DNA of 64,000 bases, from contig NZ_JAIQUM010000022.1 of assembly GCF_020075705.1 (NCBI RefSeq), forward strand, positions 1 to 64,000, read 5' to 3'. This DNA comes from Metabacillus rhizolycopersici (GTDB lineage: Bacteria; Bacillota; Bacilli; Bacillales; Bacillaceae). Numbering within the stretch: position 1 is the stretch's first letter; each line of letters opens with the position of its first letter. A model generated the notes under the pieces. That model was not told the DNA's origin. It was given only the letters and a program-made list of their open reading frames with translations, and did not search any database. Positions 10,611-21,721 of this stretch are shown piece by piece. Position numbers and translations under genes: made by a program.

Positions 10611-11651
10611 ATGTCCGACGTTTATAAACAAGCTGGTGTCGATATCGAAGCAGGATATGAAGCCGTTTCTAGAATGAAAAAGCATGTTGCCAAAACAATG
10701 CGCGCGGGTGTTATGGGTGGACTTGGCGGTTTTGGAGGAATGTTTGATTTAAGTGAATTAAATTATAAAAAGCCAGTTCTCGTTTCAGGTACGGATGGTG
10801 TTGGAACGAAATTAAAGCTTGCATTTATGGCTGATAAGCATGACTCAATTGGGATCGATGCTGTCGCAATGTGTGTAAATGATATTTTAGCTCAAGGTGC
10901 AGAACCATTATTTTTCTTAGACTATCTAGCTTTAGGTAAAGCAAAGCCAGAAAAAATCGAGCAAATTGTAAAAGGGATTGCCGATGGCTGTGAGGAATCT
11001 GGTTGTGCATTGGTAGGTGGCGAAACAGCTGAAATGCCTGGATTGTATGAAGAAGATGAGTATGATGTAGCAGGTTTCTCAGTTGGAGTAGTGGAAAAGG
11101 AGAAAATAATTACTGGAGAAAACATCGCTCCTGGGCATGTTTTAGTAGGACTTTCATCAAGTGGAATCCACAGTAACGGGTTTTCATTAGTTCGTAAAAT
11201 TCTCCTTGAAGATCACAAACTTGATTTGCAAGCTGTGTATGAACCATTCACGGAAAACTTAGGTGAAGTTTTATTAGCACCAACAAAATTATATGTTAAG
11301 CCGGTTCTAGAAGTGATTAAAAAGTATCAAATAGACGGAATGGCACATATTACAGGTGGAGGATTTATCGAAAATATTCCGCGGATGCTTCCTGAAGGAG
11401 TAGGTGTGGAAATTGACTTCGGTTCATGGCCAATACCGAAAATATTTGATTTCCTTAAAGAAAAAGGTGAACTTAGCCATGAAGATATGTTCAATGTCTT
11501 TAACATGGGAATCGGCTTTGTTCTTGCGGTAAAAGAGGAGCTTTTACAGGATGTGGTTCAGCTGTTAGAGACAAATGGTGAAAAGGCTTATATCATTGGC
11601 CGAGTGAAGCAAGGTTCAGGTGTTTCGTTTGGTGGGGGAGCTCTCCAATGA
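10611..11651 (+). CDS. purM: Phosphoribosylformylglycinamidine cyclo-ligase (AIR synthase)
   Basis: PurM closes FGAM to AIR with ATP. The 346-residue protein starts with [15 protein letters not shown] and contains [13 protein letters not shown] and [10 protein letters not shown], family hallmarks. TAGGAGGAATC precedes the ATG. The stop overlaps the purN start (ATGA). Confidence 0.97.
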   Translation: MSDVYKQAGVDIEAGYEAVSRMKKHVAKTMRAGVMGGLGGFGGMFDLSELNYKKPVLVSGTDGVGTKLKLAFMADKHDSIGIDAVAMCVNDILAQGAEPLFFLDYLALGKAKPEKIEQIVKGIADGCEESGCALVGGETAEMPGLYEEDEYDVAGFSVGVVEKEKIITGENIAPGHVLVGLSSSGIHSNGFSLVRKILLEDHKLDLQAVYEPFTENLGEVLLAPTKLYVKPVLEVIKKYQIDGMAHITGGGFIENIPRMLPEGVGVEIDFGSWPIPKIFDFLKEKGELSHEDMFNVFNMGIGFVLAVKEELLQDVVQLLETNGEKAYIIGRVKQGSGVSFGGGALQ

Positions 11652-12214
11652 AGAAAATAGCCGTTTTTGCATCAGGTAATGGCAGTAACTTCCAAGCTAT
11701 ATATGATCAAATACAGCTTGGGGTCATAAATGCAGAAATTGGCCTTGTTGTTTGTGATAAGCCTCAAGCTGGTATCGTTGCGCGTGCAAAGTCAGCAAAT
11801 ATACCAGTCTTTAGCTTCATACCAAAAGACTATGAAACCAAATCACATTTTGAACGTGAAATTTTAGATGCTTTACAAATGCATGAAATTGATTTAGTCG
11901 TTCTTGCAGGTTATATGCGTTTAATTGGTTCAACACTATTAGAAACGTACGCAAATAAAATCGTGAATATCCATCCTTCCCTTTTGCCAGCATTCCCAGG
12001 TAAGGATGCAATCGGACAAGCCTTTCAAGCACGTGTAAAAGTATCAGGTGTCACCGTTCACTTTGTGGATTCAGGGATGGATACAGGTCCAATCATTGCT
12101 CAGCAAGCAATCGAAATTACAGATGAAGATACAATTGAAACGGTAGCTGAAAAAATTCATAAAGTTGAACATGCTTTATATCCAAAAGTAATTCAAGAAT
12201 TAGTATCAAAATAA
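11648..12214 (+). CDS. purN: Phosphoribosylglycinamide formyltransferase
   Basis: PurN transfers a formyl group from 10-formyl-THF to GAR. The 188-residue protein has [12 protein letters not shown] at the N-terminus, LAGYMRLIG, and the signature [12 protein letters not shown] with the catalytic Asn-His, followed by [16 protein letters not shown]. It is coupled to purM by a four-base overlap. Confidence 0.96.
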   Translation: MKKIAVFASGNGSNFQAIYDQIQLGVINAEIGLVVCDKPQAGIVARAKSANIPVFSFIPKDYETKSHFEREILDALQMHEIDLVVLAGYMRLIGSTLLETYANKIVNIHPSLLPAFPGKDAIGQAFQARVKVSGVTVHFVDSGMDTGPIIAQQAIEITDEDTIETVAEKIHKVEHALYPKVIQELVSK

Positions 12215-12231
12215 TGCTAGAGGTGAATAAA

Positions 12232-13770
12232 ATGGCAGTCAAACGCGCGCTTGTTAGTGTGTCAAATAAAGAAAATCTCGTTCCTTTTGTCAAAGAATTA
12301 ATTGAGTTAGGCGTTGAAGTTATTTCTACAGGTGGAACGAAAGCATTGCTTGAAGAAAACGGCCTGAATGTAATTGGTATTTCTGAAGTAACTGGCTTTC
12401 CAGAAATCATGGACGGGCGTGTAAAAACACTTCATCCAAATATTCACGGTGGATTGCTAGCTGTACGTAATAATCCTAGTCATATGAACCAATTAAAGGA
12501 AAATAATATCGAAACAATCGATCTTGTTGTTGTCAATCTTTATCCTTTCAAAGAGACAATTTCAAAGCCGGACGTTAAATTCCAAGACGCAATTGAAAAT
12601 ATTGATATTGGCGGTCCTTCAATGCTTCGATCAGCAGCTAAAAATCATGAAGATGTGACAGTATTAGTTGATCCACAGGATTATAATGCGGTATTAGAAG
12701 AGTTAAAAGCATCTGGTGAAGTTTCTTTAGCACAAAAACAACGCTTGGCTGCAAAAGTATTTAGACATACAGCTGCTTATGATGCATTAATTGCTGAATT
12801 TTTAACAAACTCAATTGGTGAAGAAGATCCAGAAACAGTCACATATACGTTTGAGAAAAAACAATCACTTCGTTACGGGGAAAATCCTCATCAAAAAGCA
12901 ACATTTTATCAAAAGCCTTTCGTTCCAGTTGCTTCTATTGCAAATGCACAGCAGCTTCACGGGAAAGAGCTTTCGTTTAATAACATTAAAGATGCTGATG
13001 CAGCATTGCAAATCGTTCGTGAATTTACAGAACCAGCAGCTGTTGCCGTTAAACATATGAATCCATGTGGCGTTGGTGTCGGAACGTCAACACTTGAAGC
13101 ATATACACGTTGTTATGAAGCGGACCCAACGTCTATTTTCGGTGGTATCGTTGCGCTAAACCATGAGGTTGATGTAGCAACTGCTGAAAAGTTACATGAA
13201 ATTTTCCTTGAAATCGTTATTGCCCCTTCTTTCAGTAAGGAAGCATTAGACGTGTTAACAGGGAAGAAAAATCTTCGTCTATTAACGATTGATGTGTCTG
13301 CACCTTCTAAGCCTGAAAAACAACTTCAATCTGTACATGGCGGATTGCTTGTTCAAGATCAAGATACATTATCACTTGATAATGTAGAGGTAACGATTCC
13401 AACGAAGCGCGAGCCTTCTGAGGATGAGTGGAAGGATTTAAAATTAGCTTGGAAAGTTGTTAAGCATGTCAAATCAAATGCGATTGTCCTTGCTAAAGAT
13501 GAAATGACTGTTGGAGTTGGTGCGGGGCAAATGAACCGTGTAGGCTCAGCAAAAATTGCGATTGAGCAAGCTGGTGAAAAGGCAAAAGGAAGTGCTTTAG
13601 GTTCTGATGCATTTTTCCCAATGTCAGATACAGTGGAAACTGCTGCAAAAGCAGGTATCACAGCTATTATCCAGCCAGGTGGCTCAATCCGTGACGAAGA
13701 ATCAATTCGTATGGCTGATGAATATGGAATTGCAATGGTATTCACAGGAGTACGTCATTTTAAACATTGA
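12232..13770 (+). CDS. purH: Bifunctional AICAR transformylase / IMP cyclohydrolase
   Basis: PurH carries out the last two steps to IMP. The N-terminal MGS-like cyclohydrolase domain ([25 protein letters not shown]) is followed by the AICAR transformylase domain with [11 protein letters not shown]. The ATG at 12232 is preferred over the upstream in-frame ATG at 12214 because GAGGTG lies six bases before it and it gives [11 protein letters not shown], as in B. subtilis. Length is 512 residues. Confidence 0.96.
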   Translation: MAVKRALVSVSNKENLVPFVKELIELGVEVISTGGTKALLEENGLNVIGISEVTGFPEIMDGRVKTLHPNIHGGLLAVRNNPSHMNQLKENNIETIDLVVVNLYPFKETISKPDVKFQDAIENIDIGGPSMLRSAAKNHEDVTVLVDPQDYNAVLEELKASGEVSLAQKQRLAAKVFRHTAAYDALIAEFLTNSIGEEDPETVTYTFEKKQSLRYGENPHQKATFYQKPFVPVASIANAQQLHGKELSFNNIKDADAALQIVREFTEPAAVAVKHMNPCGVGVGTSTLEAYTRCYEADPTSIFGGIVALNHEVDVATAEKLHEIFLEIVIAPSFSKEALDVLTGKKNLRLLTIDVSAPSKPEKQLQSVHGGLLVQDQDTLSLDNVEVTIPTKREPSEDEWKDLKLAWKVVKHVKSNAIVLAKDEMTVGVGAGQMNRVGSAKIAIEQAGEKAKGSALGSDAFFPMSDTVETAAKAGITAIIQPGGSIRDEESIRMADEYGIAMVFTGVRHFKH

Positions 13771-13772
13771 TA

Positions 13773-14022
13773 CGAAAAGCGGAAGCGCCTTGTTCAGCCC
13801 CGACAAGCATAAGACGCTCAGGAATAGAAGGCGTTCTTTGCCTTCAATTCCTGAGTGGCTTATGACCTCGAGGGGCTAGGCGCTGGAGCTAGACAATTCT
13901 CGAAGCCTAAACTTATAAATTCTGATATCAGAACAAAAGCGTAAGCGCCCGTTTAGCGATGTATGAGCTGGAGCTAGATGTTGTGCGCTTATCCGCAGTA
14001 CAAGAATTTTATAATTTCTTAA
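13773..14022. repeat. Interspersed palindromic repeat, family 1, copy 3, inside the pur operon
   Basis: This is the longest copy seen. It begins GAAAAGCGGAAGCGCCTTG, contains the inverted pair AGGAATAGAAGGCG / CCTTCAATTCCTGAG, then AGGGGCTAGGCGCTGGAGC. It ends with a truncated reversed second unit (GTACAAGAATTTTATAATTTCTTA). It occupies nearly the whole purH-purD gap, so the operon transcript must read through a long hairpin. Confidence 0.85.
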
Positions 14023-14029
14023 ACCATAA

Positions 14030-15395
<1,366 letters not shown>

Positions 15396-15418
15396 GTGAA
15401 CACCTCCAATTTAAATAA

Positions 15419-15448
15419 GGGACTGGCCTTCAAGCCAGTCCCATTTTT
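15419..15448 (+). terminator. Terminator after the pur operon
   Basis: GGGACTGGC - CTTCAA - GCCAGTCCC is a perfect nine-base-pair stem followed by ATTTTTGG. It ends the pur transcript and may also act on the opposite strand for the DUF2892 gene. Confidence 0.85.
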
Positions 15449-15452
15449 GGTA

Positions 15453-15737
15453 TTAAGAAGGATTGAATACAACCTTTTCATCATCTTCTTCAAGATTTTC
15501 TTCATCCTTTAAGAATGGAGTTTTGGCGTTTTTAACTAAATAGACGAACGGGCAGAAACGTAAAATTCCTTCTCCGACCTTCATTGCCCCGATTACATTC
15601 AGAATGAAATAGCAATCTCTCCAAGGCTTTTTGCAAGATTTAGATGTAGACCAAGCAAGGATAGTCAGACCACATGTAATTCTAATTAATGCATTTACGA
15701 TACCTATATTTGGACGAATCGATTTTAAAACCCCCAT
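15453..15737 (-). CDS. DUF2892 / YgaP-type membrane protein
   Basis: The 94-residue protein contains RPNIGIVNALIRITCGLTILAW near the start and a second hydrophobic segment after CYFILNVIGAMKV, the layout of the DUF2892 (YgaP transmembrane domain) family. Three cysteines (SCKKPWRDC and RFCPF) lie between and after the helices. The C-terminus is acidic. B. subtilis has a similar small gene (yezC region) at this place, though I did not verify homology. Role unknown. Confidence 0.7.
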   Translation of the reverse strand: MGVLKSIRPNIGIVNALIRITCGLTILAWSTSKSCKKPWRDCYFILNVIGAMKVGEGILRFCPFVYLVKNAKTPFLKDEENLEEDDEKVVFNPS

Positions 15738-15828
15738 AAATGTAATAAAATTGAAACAAAACTTTCATGCTTTACTAAGCTGAATATGTTAACATAGTAG
15801 ATAATTAGTAAAAAATGGAGGGTTACCT

Positions 15829-17571
15829 ATGCCCCATGGGAAATTTCATTGGAAAAACAGTCAAATACGTAAACAAATAGATGTACTATCACAAAAACTT
15901 GCACCAACAATTGTGTTAAAGAATGCTACCTACCTTAATTCTTACTTGCGTCAATGGATTAAAGCGAATATCTGGATATATGAAGATCGAATTGTCTATG
16001 TTGGAGACAATTTACCAGATTATTCAGCACAAACAGACATCATTGATTGTTCAAACAAAGTTGTTGTGCCAGGCTACATTGAGCCACATGCACATCCTTT
16101 TCAACTATATAATCCCCATACATTAGCAAAGTATGTGTCACAAACAGGAACAACAACATTTATAGGAGATAATCTTTTTTTACTTTTACAATGCGAAAAA
16201 AAGAAAGCGCTTACGTTTCTTGATGATATAGAAAAGCTACCTTACCATTTTTATTGGTGGGCAAGATTTGATTTGCAAACAGAGGTTCGATCTGAAGAAA
16301 CTATTTTTACTCACGACTTTATGAATGAATGGTTAGATCATAAAGCTGTTATTCAAGGTGGTGAACTAACAAGCTGGCCAAAGCTAATAGATGGTGATGA
16401 CTGGATACTATATTGGCTTCAAGAAACGAAGAGCAGGGGAAAAAGACTTGAAGGACATTTTCCTGGTGCTTCTGAAAATACGTTAACAAAAATGAAACTA
16501 TTTGGAGTCGACAGCGACCATGAATCGATGACAGGCAAAGATGTCATAAACCGTCTGAAAATGGGCTATACAGCAGCAATCAGACATTCATCTATCCGAC
16601 CAGACCTCGTTAAACTGATAAAGGAGATACAGGAGGAGGGGTTAACAACGTATGATCATGTCTATTATACAACTGATGGGGCAACGCCAACTTTTTATGA
16701 AGATGGCATGATTAACCGTTGTATTGAAATTGCGCTAGAATGCAACGTCCCAGCAATTGATGCATACAATATGGCATCCTTTAATATAGCAAAATACTAT
16801 CAGCTTGAAGATAAACTAGGTGTTATTTCACCAGGCCGAATAGCTACTTTAAATATATTGGATTCTATTGACAGACCAAATCCGACTTCAGTAATGTCTA
16901 AAGGGTTATGGTTACTTAAGGATAATCAGCCTCAAGAAGTGAAAGATGTTGTAAATTGGGGAGAATATGGCCTAGGACCAGCAGAATTAAATTGGAATCT
17001 GGAGATGGATGATCTACAGTTTTCCATGCCATTAGGAATGAAGATGAGAAATGCAGTCATCATGGAGCCTTATTCGATAACAATTGATAGTACAGATAAC
17101 GAAATTTCCGAAAGTCATGATGAAAGCTACCTAGCATTAATTGATCGTAGTGGAGAATGGAGAAATAATACAATATTAAAAGGCTTTTCTCAACATATCC
17201 AAGGCTTTGCAAGCTCTTATTCCTCAACAGGCGATATTATTATTATTGGAAAAAGTAAAACGGAAATGGCTGCTGCATTTACGCGCATGAAAGAAATTGG
17301 TGGTGGAATTGTCTTAACTGAAAATGGGAAGGTACTATTTGAAATGCCATTAGAGCTAAATGGAAGTGCCTCAAATAAAAGCTTAGAAGAGGTCATGATA
17401 AAACAAAACCAATTAAATTCTCTTTTGAAAGAAAGAGGCTATAGCTTTGATGATCCAATTTCTTCTTTGTTATACTTGTCGGCTACACTTTTGCCATATA
17501 TTCGAATAACACCACAAGGCATTTTTGATGTTATGAAAAAAACGGTACTCTTTCCGTCTATAATGCGTTAA
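15829..17571 (+). CDS. yerA: Adenine deaminase-like amidohydrolase (YerA type)
   Basis: The 580-residue protein is an amidohydrolase-superfamily member with EPHAHPF (metal-binding H87 and H89) after an N-terminal beta segment, and a C-terminal adenine-deaminase-type region with EIGGGIVLTENGKV. B. subtilis YerA, in the same place, is annotated as a putative adenine deaminase. The activity is inferred from family only; closeness to the pur operon fits a purine-salvage role. GGAGGGTTACC precedes the ATG. Confidence 0.85.
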   Translation: MPHGKFHWKNSQIRKQIDVLSQKLAPTIVLKNATYLNSYLRQWIKANIWIYEDRIVYVGDNLPDYSAQTDIIDCSNKVVVPGYIEPHAHPFQLYNPHTLAKYVSQTGTTTFIGDNLFLLLQCEKKKALTFLDDIEKLPYHFYWWARFDLQTEVRSEETIFTHDFMNEWLDHKAVIQGGELTSWPKLIDGDDWILYWLQETKSRGKRLEGHFPGASENTLTKMKLFGVDSDHESMTGKDVINRLKMGYTAAIRHSSIRPDLVKLIKEIQEEGLTTYDHVYYTTDGATPTFYEDGMINRCIEIALECNVPAIDAYNMASFNIAKYYQLEDKLGVISPGRIATLNILDSIDRPNPTSVMSKGLWLLKDNQPQEVKDVVNWGEYGLGPAELNWNLEMDDLQFSMPLGMKMRNAVIMEPYSITIDSTDNEISESHDESYLALIDRSGEWRNNTILKGFSQHIQGFASSYSSTGDIIIIGKSKTEMAAAFTRMKEIGGGIVLTENGKVLFEMPLELNGSASNKSLEEVMIKQNQLNSLLKERGYSFDDPISSLLYLSATLLPYIRITPQGIFDVMKKTVLFPSIMR

Positions 17572-17606
17572 AATATAAAAGTAATAAAGTGTAAGGTTGT
17601 GTTAGT

Positions 17607-18650
17607 TTGATAAAAGGAAAATTCTCATTTGTGATTTTGTCCACATTACTAGTAATTAGTGCTTGTGGCAATAAAGAAGAGCACAATACGACAAGTAACC
17701 AGGGGTCTGTTCAGAATGAGGCCAAACCGGTTGCTGTTGAAGTCGGGGAAGAAACAATTTATCCGCTCACCGGACTTGAAGCAATAGATGGTGAACAGAA
17801 CCAACGCCCAGTGGCAGTTATGATTAATAATCACCCAAATGCTAGACCTCAATCGGGTCTTCATAAAGCTGATATTGTCTATGAAGTTCTTTCAGAGGGG
17901 AGCATTACTCGATTTTTGGCAATCTTCCAGAGTGAATTACCTGATGTTATCGGACCTGTTCGAAGTGCAAGAGAATATTATGTTGATCTCAGTAAAGGCT
18001 ACAATGCACTTTATATTAGTCATGGCTGGAGCCCAACGGCTAAACAAAAGCTGGAAGCGGGAGAAGCCGATTATTTAAATGGATTGTTTTATGATGGCAC
18101 ATTATTTTGGAGAGCAGCTCATCGTAAAGCACCACATAATTCATATATATCAAATGAAAATATTGTAAAGGGCGCTGTATCCAATAACTATGAAATAGCG
18201 GCTGAAGTAGAACCCTATCCGTTTCTTTCAGAAGAAGAAATTGCAAACTTAGAGGGAGAACCATCAAGCAAATTTGTTGTGAAATATGGTAAATCTCAAA
18301 CATGGCAATCGACATATGAGTATAATCAAACAAAACAAAGCTATAGTCGTTTTAGTGATAATGAACAAACGGTTGATTTAGAAAGTGGAGAACCGGTTTC
18401 TCTAAGCAACATTTTCGTCGTTGAAATGAATCATTCATATCTAGATGATTATGGAAGAAGGGGAATTGATCTGACATCAGGAGGTAAGGCGATACTCTTC
18501 CAAAAGGGATTAAAGCAAGAGTTGGAATGGGAAAATCGTGATGGAAGGATCATTCCGATTAAAAATGGTGAAGTTGTAAAGTTTGTGCCAGGAAAAACGT
18601 GGATTAATATTGTCCCAAACATCATAGATACATTTTCAGATCAATCGTAA
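17607..18650 (+). CDS. yerB: DUF3048 lipoprotein YerB
   Basis: The 347-residue protein begins with a basic residue pair, a hydrophobic stretch and the lipobox VISAC, so it should be a lipid-anchored extracellular protein. The body has PVAVMINNHPNARPQSGL and GPVRSARDY-like text (GPVRSAREYYVDL), typical of DUF3048. The start is a TTG after AAGGTTGTG. It lies between yerA and yerC as in B. subtilis. Biochemical function unknown. Confidence 0.85.
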   Translation: MIKGKFSFVILSTLLVISACGNKEEHNTTSNQGSVQNEAKPVAVEVGEETIYPLTGLEAIDGEQNQRPVAVMINNHPNARPQSGLHKADIVYEVLSEGSITRFLAIFQSELPDVIGPVRSAREYYVDLSKGYNALYISHGWSPTAKQKLEAGEADYLNGLFYDGTLFWRAAHRKAPHNSYISNENIVKGAVSNNYEIAAEVEPYPFLSEEEIANLEGEPSSKFVVKYGKSQTWQSTYEYNQTKQSYSRFSDNEQTVDLESGEPVSLSNIFVVEMNHSYLDDYGRRGIDLTSGGKAILFQKGLKQELEWENRDGRIIPIKNGEVVKFVPGKTWINIVPNIIDTFSDQS

Positions 18651-18669
18651 AAGCAAAAGGAGAATGTTT

Positions 18670-18984
18670 ATGCAAATAGAAAAGCTTCGTGGTAAAGAAC
18701 TGGATCAGCTCTTTAAATCTATTTTGTCATTAAAAGATTTAGAAGAATGTTATCGCTTCTTTGATGATCTTTGTACTGTAAATGAAATCCAATCGCTTGC
18801 ACAAAGATTAGAAGTAGCAAGAATGCTTAGCGAAGGATTTACCTATCATAAAATCGAATCAGAAACGGGTGCAAGTACTGCTACCATTTCACGTGTAAAA
18901 CGTTGTTTGAATTATGGAAACGATGCCTATCAAATGGCATTGGAACGAGTACATGATAAAAAACAACCGACCAAATCAGAATAA
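18670..18984 (+). CDS. yerC: TrpR-like YerC/YecD family DNA-binding protein
   Basis: The 104-residue protein has the TrpR-related helix-turn-helix fold: LAQRLEVARMLSEGFTYHKI then TGASTATISRVKRCL. The ATG at 18670 is chosen over 18664 because AAAGGAG is seven bases upstream and the product then starts MQIEKLRGKELDQLF like B. subtilis YerC. It probably binds DNA; its target is not known. A terminator follows at 19008. Confidence 0.88.
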   Translation: MQIEKLRGKELDQLFKSILSLKDLEECYRFFDDLCTVNEIQSLAQRLEVARMLSEGFTYHKIESETGASTATISRVKRCLNYGNDAYQMALERVHDKKQPTKSE

Positions 18985-19007
18985 AAAAAGTCCGATTAAT
19001 GAAAAAA

Positions 19008-19046
19008 GAAGCTAATCTACTATCTAGTTGATTAGCTTCTTTTATT
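19008..19046 (+). terminator. Terminator after yerC
   Basis: AGAAGCTAATC and GATTAGCTTCT form an 11-base-pair stem with an 11-base loop, followed by TTTATT. Confidence 0.85.
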
Positions 19047-19082
19047 GTCTTTCTATCAATGGAATTCTTCGTTTTTTTAATA

Positions 19083-19236
19083 CTATCAGAATTTATATGT
19101 TTTGTACTTTGTTTTGGTGTCTAGCGCAAGCGTCCTAGCCCCCTCAGGTCTAGTCACACATGAATTGACAAAGAACGCCTTCTATTCATGTGCGTCTTAT
19201 GCCTGCCTTAGGCTGATCAAGGTGCTTGCTCTTTTC
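19083..19236. repeat. Interspersed palindromic repeat, family 1, copy 4
   Basis: It runs from ATCAGAATTTATA through CTAGCGCAAGCGTCCTAGCCCC to GGCTGATCAAGGTGCTTGCTCTTTT. The centre is a long imperfect palindrome (CACATGAATTGACAAAGAACG / GCCTTCTATTCATGTG). It separates yerC from pcrB. Any frame read across it is not a gene. Confidence 0.82.
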
Positions 19237-19334
19237 TTAGTAATTGTCAAAATTAGATCAGAGCTTCGCGTTTTTTGCATATGGGATCTTTGCTATAATA
19301 GTGGAATGGATATTTTTGAATGGAGGAGTCCTGT

Positions 19335-20018
19335 ATGTATGATATTAACGAGTGGAAGCATGTATTTAAACTCGATCCCGATAAAGAAATAAGTGATGAA
19401 GACTTAGAAAAAATCTGTGAATCAGGAACAGATGGTATTATTGTTGGGGGAAGCGATAATATTACAGAAGATAATGTGTTGAATTTAATGTCGCGAATCC
19501 GTCGCTACCTGATTCCGTGTGTTTTAGAGGTTTCAAATGCCGAAGCAATTATTCCTGGGTTTGACTTATATTTTATCCCGACTGTTTTAAATAGCAGCAG
19601 CACAAGGTGGATTATTGATTTGCATCATGAAGCGGTAAAGGAATTTGGGGAAATCATGAATTGGGAGGAGCTAATTGTTGAAGGGTATTGCATTTTAAAT
19701 CCTGATTGTAAAGCTGCTACCCTGGCAGATGCTAAAACTGACCTTTCAATTGAAGATGTTGTGGCGTATGCGCGCGTCGCAGAAAATATGTTCCACTTAC
19801 CGATTTTTTATCTTGAATATAGTGGGAAGCTAGGAGATATTACTGTAGTTGAGCAAACAAAAAAAGCTTTAACAAGTACGAAGCTTTTCTACGGAGGTGG
19901 AATAACATCGGCAGAGGAAGCGAAGAATTTTGCACAATATGCTGATGCTGTAGTAGTTGGAAATATTATTTATACAGATTTGAACGCAGCTCTTCAAACG
20001 GTCGAAGCTGTAAAATAA
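19335..20018 (+). CDS. pcrB: Heptaprenylglyceryl phosphate synthase
   Basis: PcrB attaches a heptaprenyl chain to sn-glycerol-1-phosphate, giving an archaeal-type ether lipid in Bacillus. The 227-residue TIM barrel shows [46 protein letters not shown] and FYGGGI (phosphate-binding). The ATG at 19335 is chosen because GGAGG precedes it; the frame's upstream ATG overlaps that ribosome binding site. It directly precedes pcrA, as in B. subtilis. Confidence 0.95.
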   Translation: MYDINEWKHVFKLDPDKEISDEDLEKICESGTDGIIVGGSDNITEDNVLNLMSRIRRYLIPCVLEVSNAEAIIPGFDLYFIPTVLNSSSTRWIIDLHHEAVKEFGEIMNWEELIVEGYCILNPDCKAATLADAKTDLSIEDVVAYARVAENMFHLPIFYLEYSGKLGDITVVEQTKKALTSTKLFYGGGITSAEEAKNFAQYADAVVVGNIIYTDLNAALQTVEAVK

Positions 20019-20156
20019 TTTAAAGGGTCCGAATACCTCCAGTTTAATTTGGAAATAGGCTAGCTAGCTTATTAATAGGTTTTTGTATTTAGTGGTAGTA
20101 TTCAACCACATTCTTTTGATAAAATAGAACATATGTTTGTTAAGGCGGTGAAGAAG

Positions 20157-20838
20157 TTGCAATTTTTATCAAATCAATTACTTACAGGTTTGAACGACAT
20201 GCAACAAGCAGCAGTAAAAGCAACGGATGGGCCATTATTAATCATGGCAGGAGCGGGGAGTGGTAAAACCCGAGTGTTAACCCATCGGATTGCCTATTTA
20301 ATGACAGAAAAACAAATAGCACCATGGAATATTTTGGCGATTACGTTTACAAATAAAGCGGCTCGCGAAATGAAGGAAAGAATTCAGCGAATTTTAGGCC
20401 CAGGAGCAGATGATATATGGATTTCAACCTTTCACTCCATGTGCGTGCGGATTTTGCGTCGAGATAGTGACAGAATGGGGATAAATCGTAACTTTTCCAT
20501 CCTTGATACGACTGATCAATTGTCAGTAATCAAAACGGTGCTGAAAGAGAAAAATCTCGACCCTAAGAAACACGATCCAAGAAGCTTATTAGGGACAATT
20601 AGTAGTGCGAAAAATGAACTTATCACACCAGAGGAATTTGATAAAACAGCTAACGGTCACTATGAACAAACGGTAAGCGACGTTTATAAGGAGTATCAAA
20701 AAAAGTTACGCAAAAATCAATCTCTTGATTTTGATGATCTAATTATGTCAACCATTCAATTGTTTCAACGAGTCCCTGAGGTTCTTGAAACGTACCAAAG
20801 AAAGTTTCAATATATTCATGTTGATGAGTATCAGGATA
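20157..20838 (+). CDS. pcrA: ATP-dependent DNA helicase PcrA, exon 1
   Basis: This is the N-terminal part (227 full codons plus one base) of the essential UvrD-family 3'-5' helicase. The Walker A motif AGAGSGKT is at residues 31-38, [11 protein letters not shown] follows, and the exon breaks off directly after Walker B, VDEYQD (residues 222-227). The first base of codon 228 is the last exon base. The start is a TTG at 20157, preceded by AAGGCGGTG and giving [13 protein letters not shown] like the family; an ATG at 20133 would add eight residues. Without splicing the frame ends after SATRC at 20855. Confidence 0.93.
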
Positions 20839-21721
20839 GTGCGACACGTTGCTAATTGAAAAGATTAGCCACTAGCATAAAGCTAGGAGAACTGATGATT
20901 TGAAGAGTCGAATGATGGGGTAACGTCCTGAAAGGCTCTCCCTGATCCTCCGAATAGCGTCAAGGAAGGTAAGTGTCCCTGAGGTTATAAGCTCGGTGAA
21001 GTCGGCTGAATGTTGCCGTAACAAATCAAGTTGACGAAAGCTTTCCAGAGGTGGAAGGTGTAACAAGATAAGCCGGGGGTCTATAAAACGCTCATGGTGA
21101 GAATGTTGGCGCGAAAAAGCCAACTGACGAAAATCCGAATGTACGGCTCTAGAGGTATAGATACTAGAAATGGTATTGCCACGGTTCGTGGTGCTAGTGA
21201 GGTGGAGTAAGAGTTGTCTTTATGAAACACCTTGTCGTGTTACAGGCATGATCAAGCTAGCAGGGCTAGAGGATTCACCTACAAGTGCATGTACAGATAA
21301 AATCATTGGAACGTGGGAAGCTGACAACGTGGAGGTCTTACTACCGTTGAAGCGGTGTTAAGGAAGGGCATAAGCCATAACTTATCTTTATGTCAGTGAT
21401 AGTGGTGGCACAGTACCGTTGAAGTGATGGAAACATCATGGAGGGATAGCCACTAGTCAATTTGTTAAAGCAACTACATTTATCGTCTATCAGGTTCGAG
21501 AGACTTTCAAAAAATGCAAACCAACCCTTATAGGTTCGTATACTGAACCTAAATAAAGATGCCATTAAGATAATCAACAAACTTCGCAAGTTGGTTGGAA
21601 ACGATAAAATAGTAGCTTGATGATAACGAATTGATGGAACGCCGTATGCGGGGAAACTCGCACGTACGGTGTGAATGGGGGGAAAAGCTGGAGATGACTT
21701 CAAAGGCTTACCTATCCATAT
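20839..21721 (+). mobile_element. ORF-less group II intron interrupting pcrA (883 nt)
   Basis: The element begins GTGCGAC, the group II 5' consensus. Near its end, 21639-21672 folds as a 34-nt domain V: stem ACGCCGT / ACGGTGT, a two-base bulge, and a stem capped by a GAAA tetraloop. A domain VI-like end CTTACCTATCCATAT follows, with a candidate branch A eight bases from the 3' border. The catalytic triad is CGC with the G-U wobble kept. No reverse transcriptase frame of useful length is present, so it probably depends on a maturase encoded elsewhere or self-splices. Exact removal joins GAT-A with CC-AAT and gives VDEYQDTNRAQYML, the normal PcrA text, which fixes both borders. Confidence 0.93.

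Noticed and set aside
19102..19392. 96-codon frame between yerC and pcrB
   Set aside because: It lies in a family 1 repeat and overlaps the pcrB start in another frame.
21170..21361. 63-codon frame inside the pcrA intron as a possible maturase
   Set aside because: It has no reverse transcriptase motif such as YADD and is far too short; the segment belongs to structured intron RNA.
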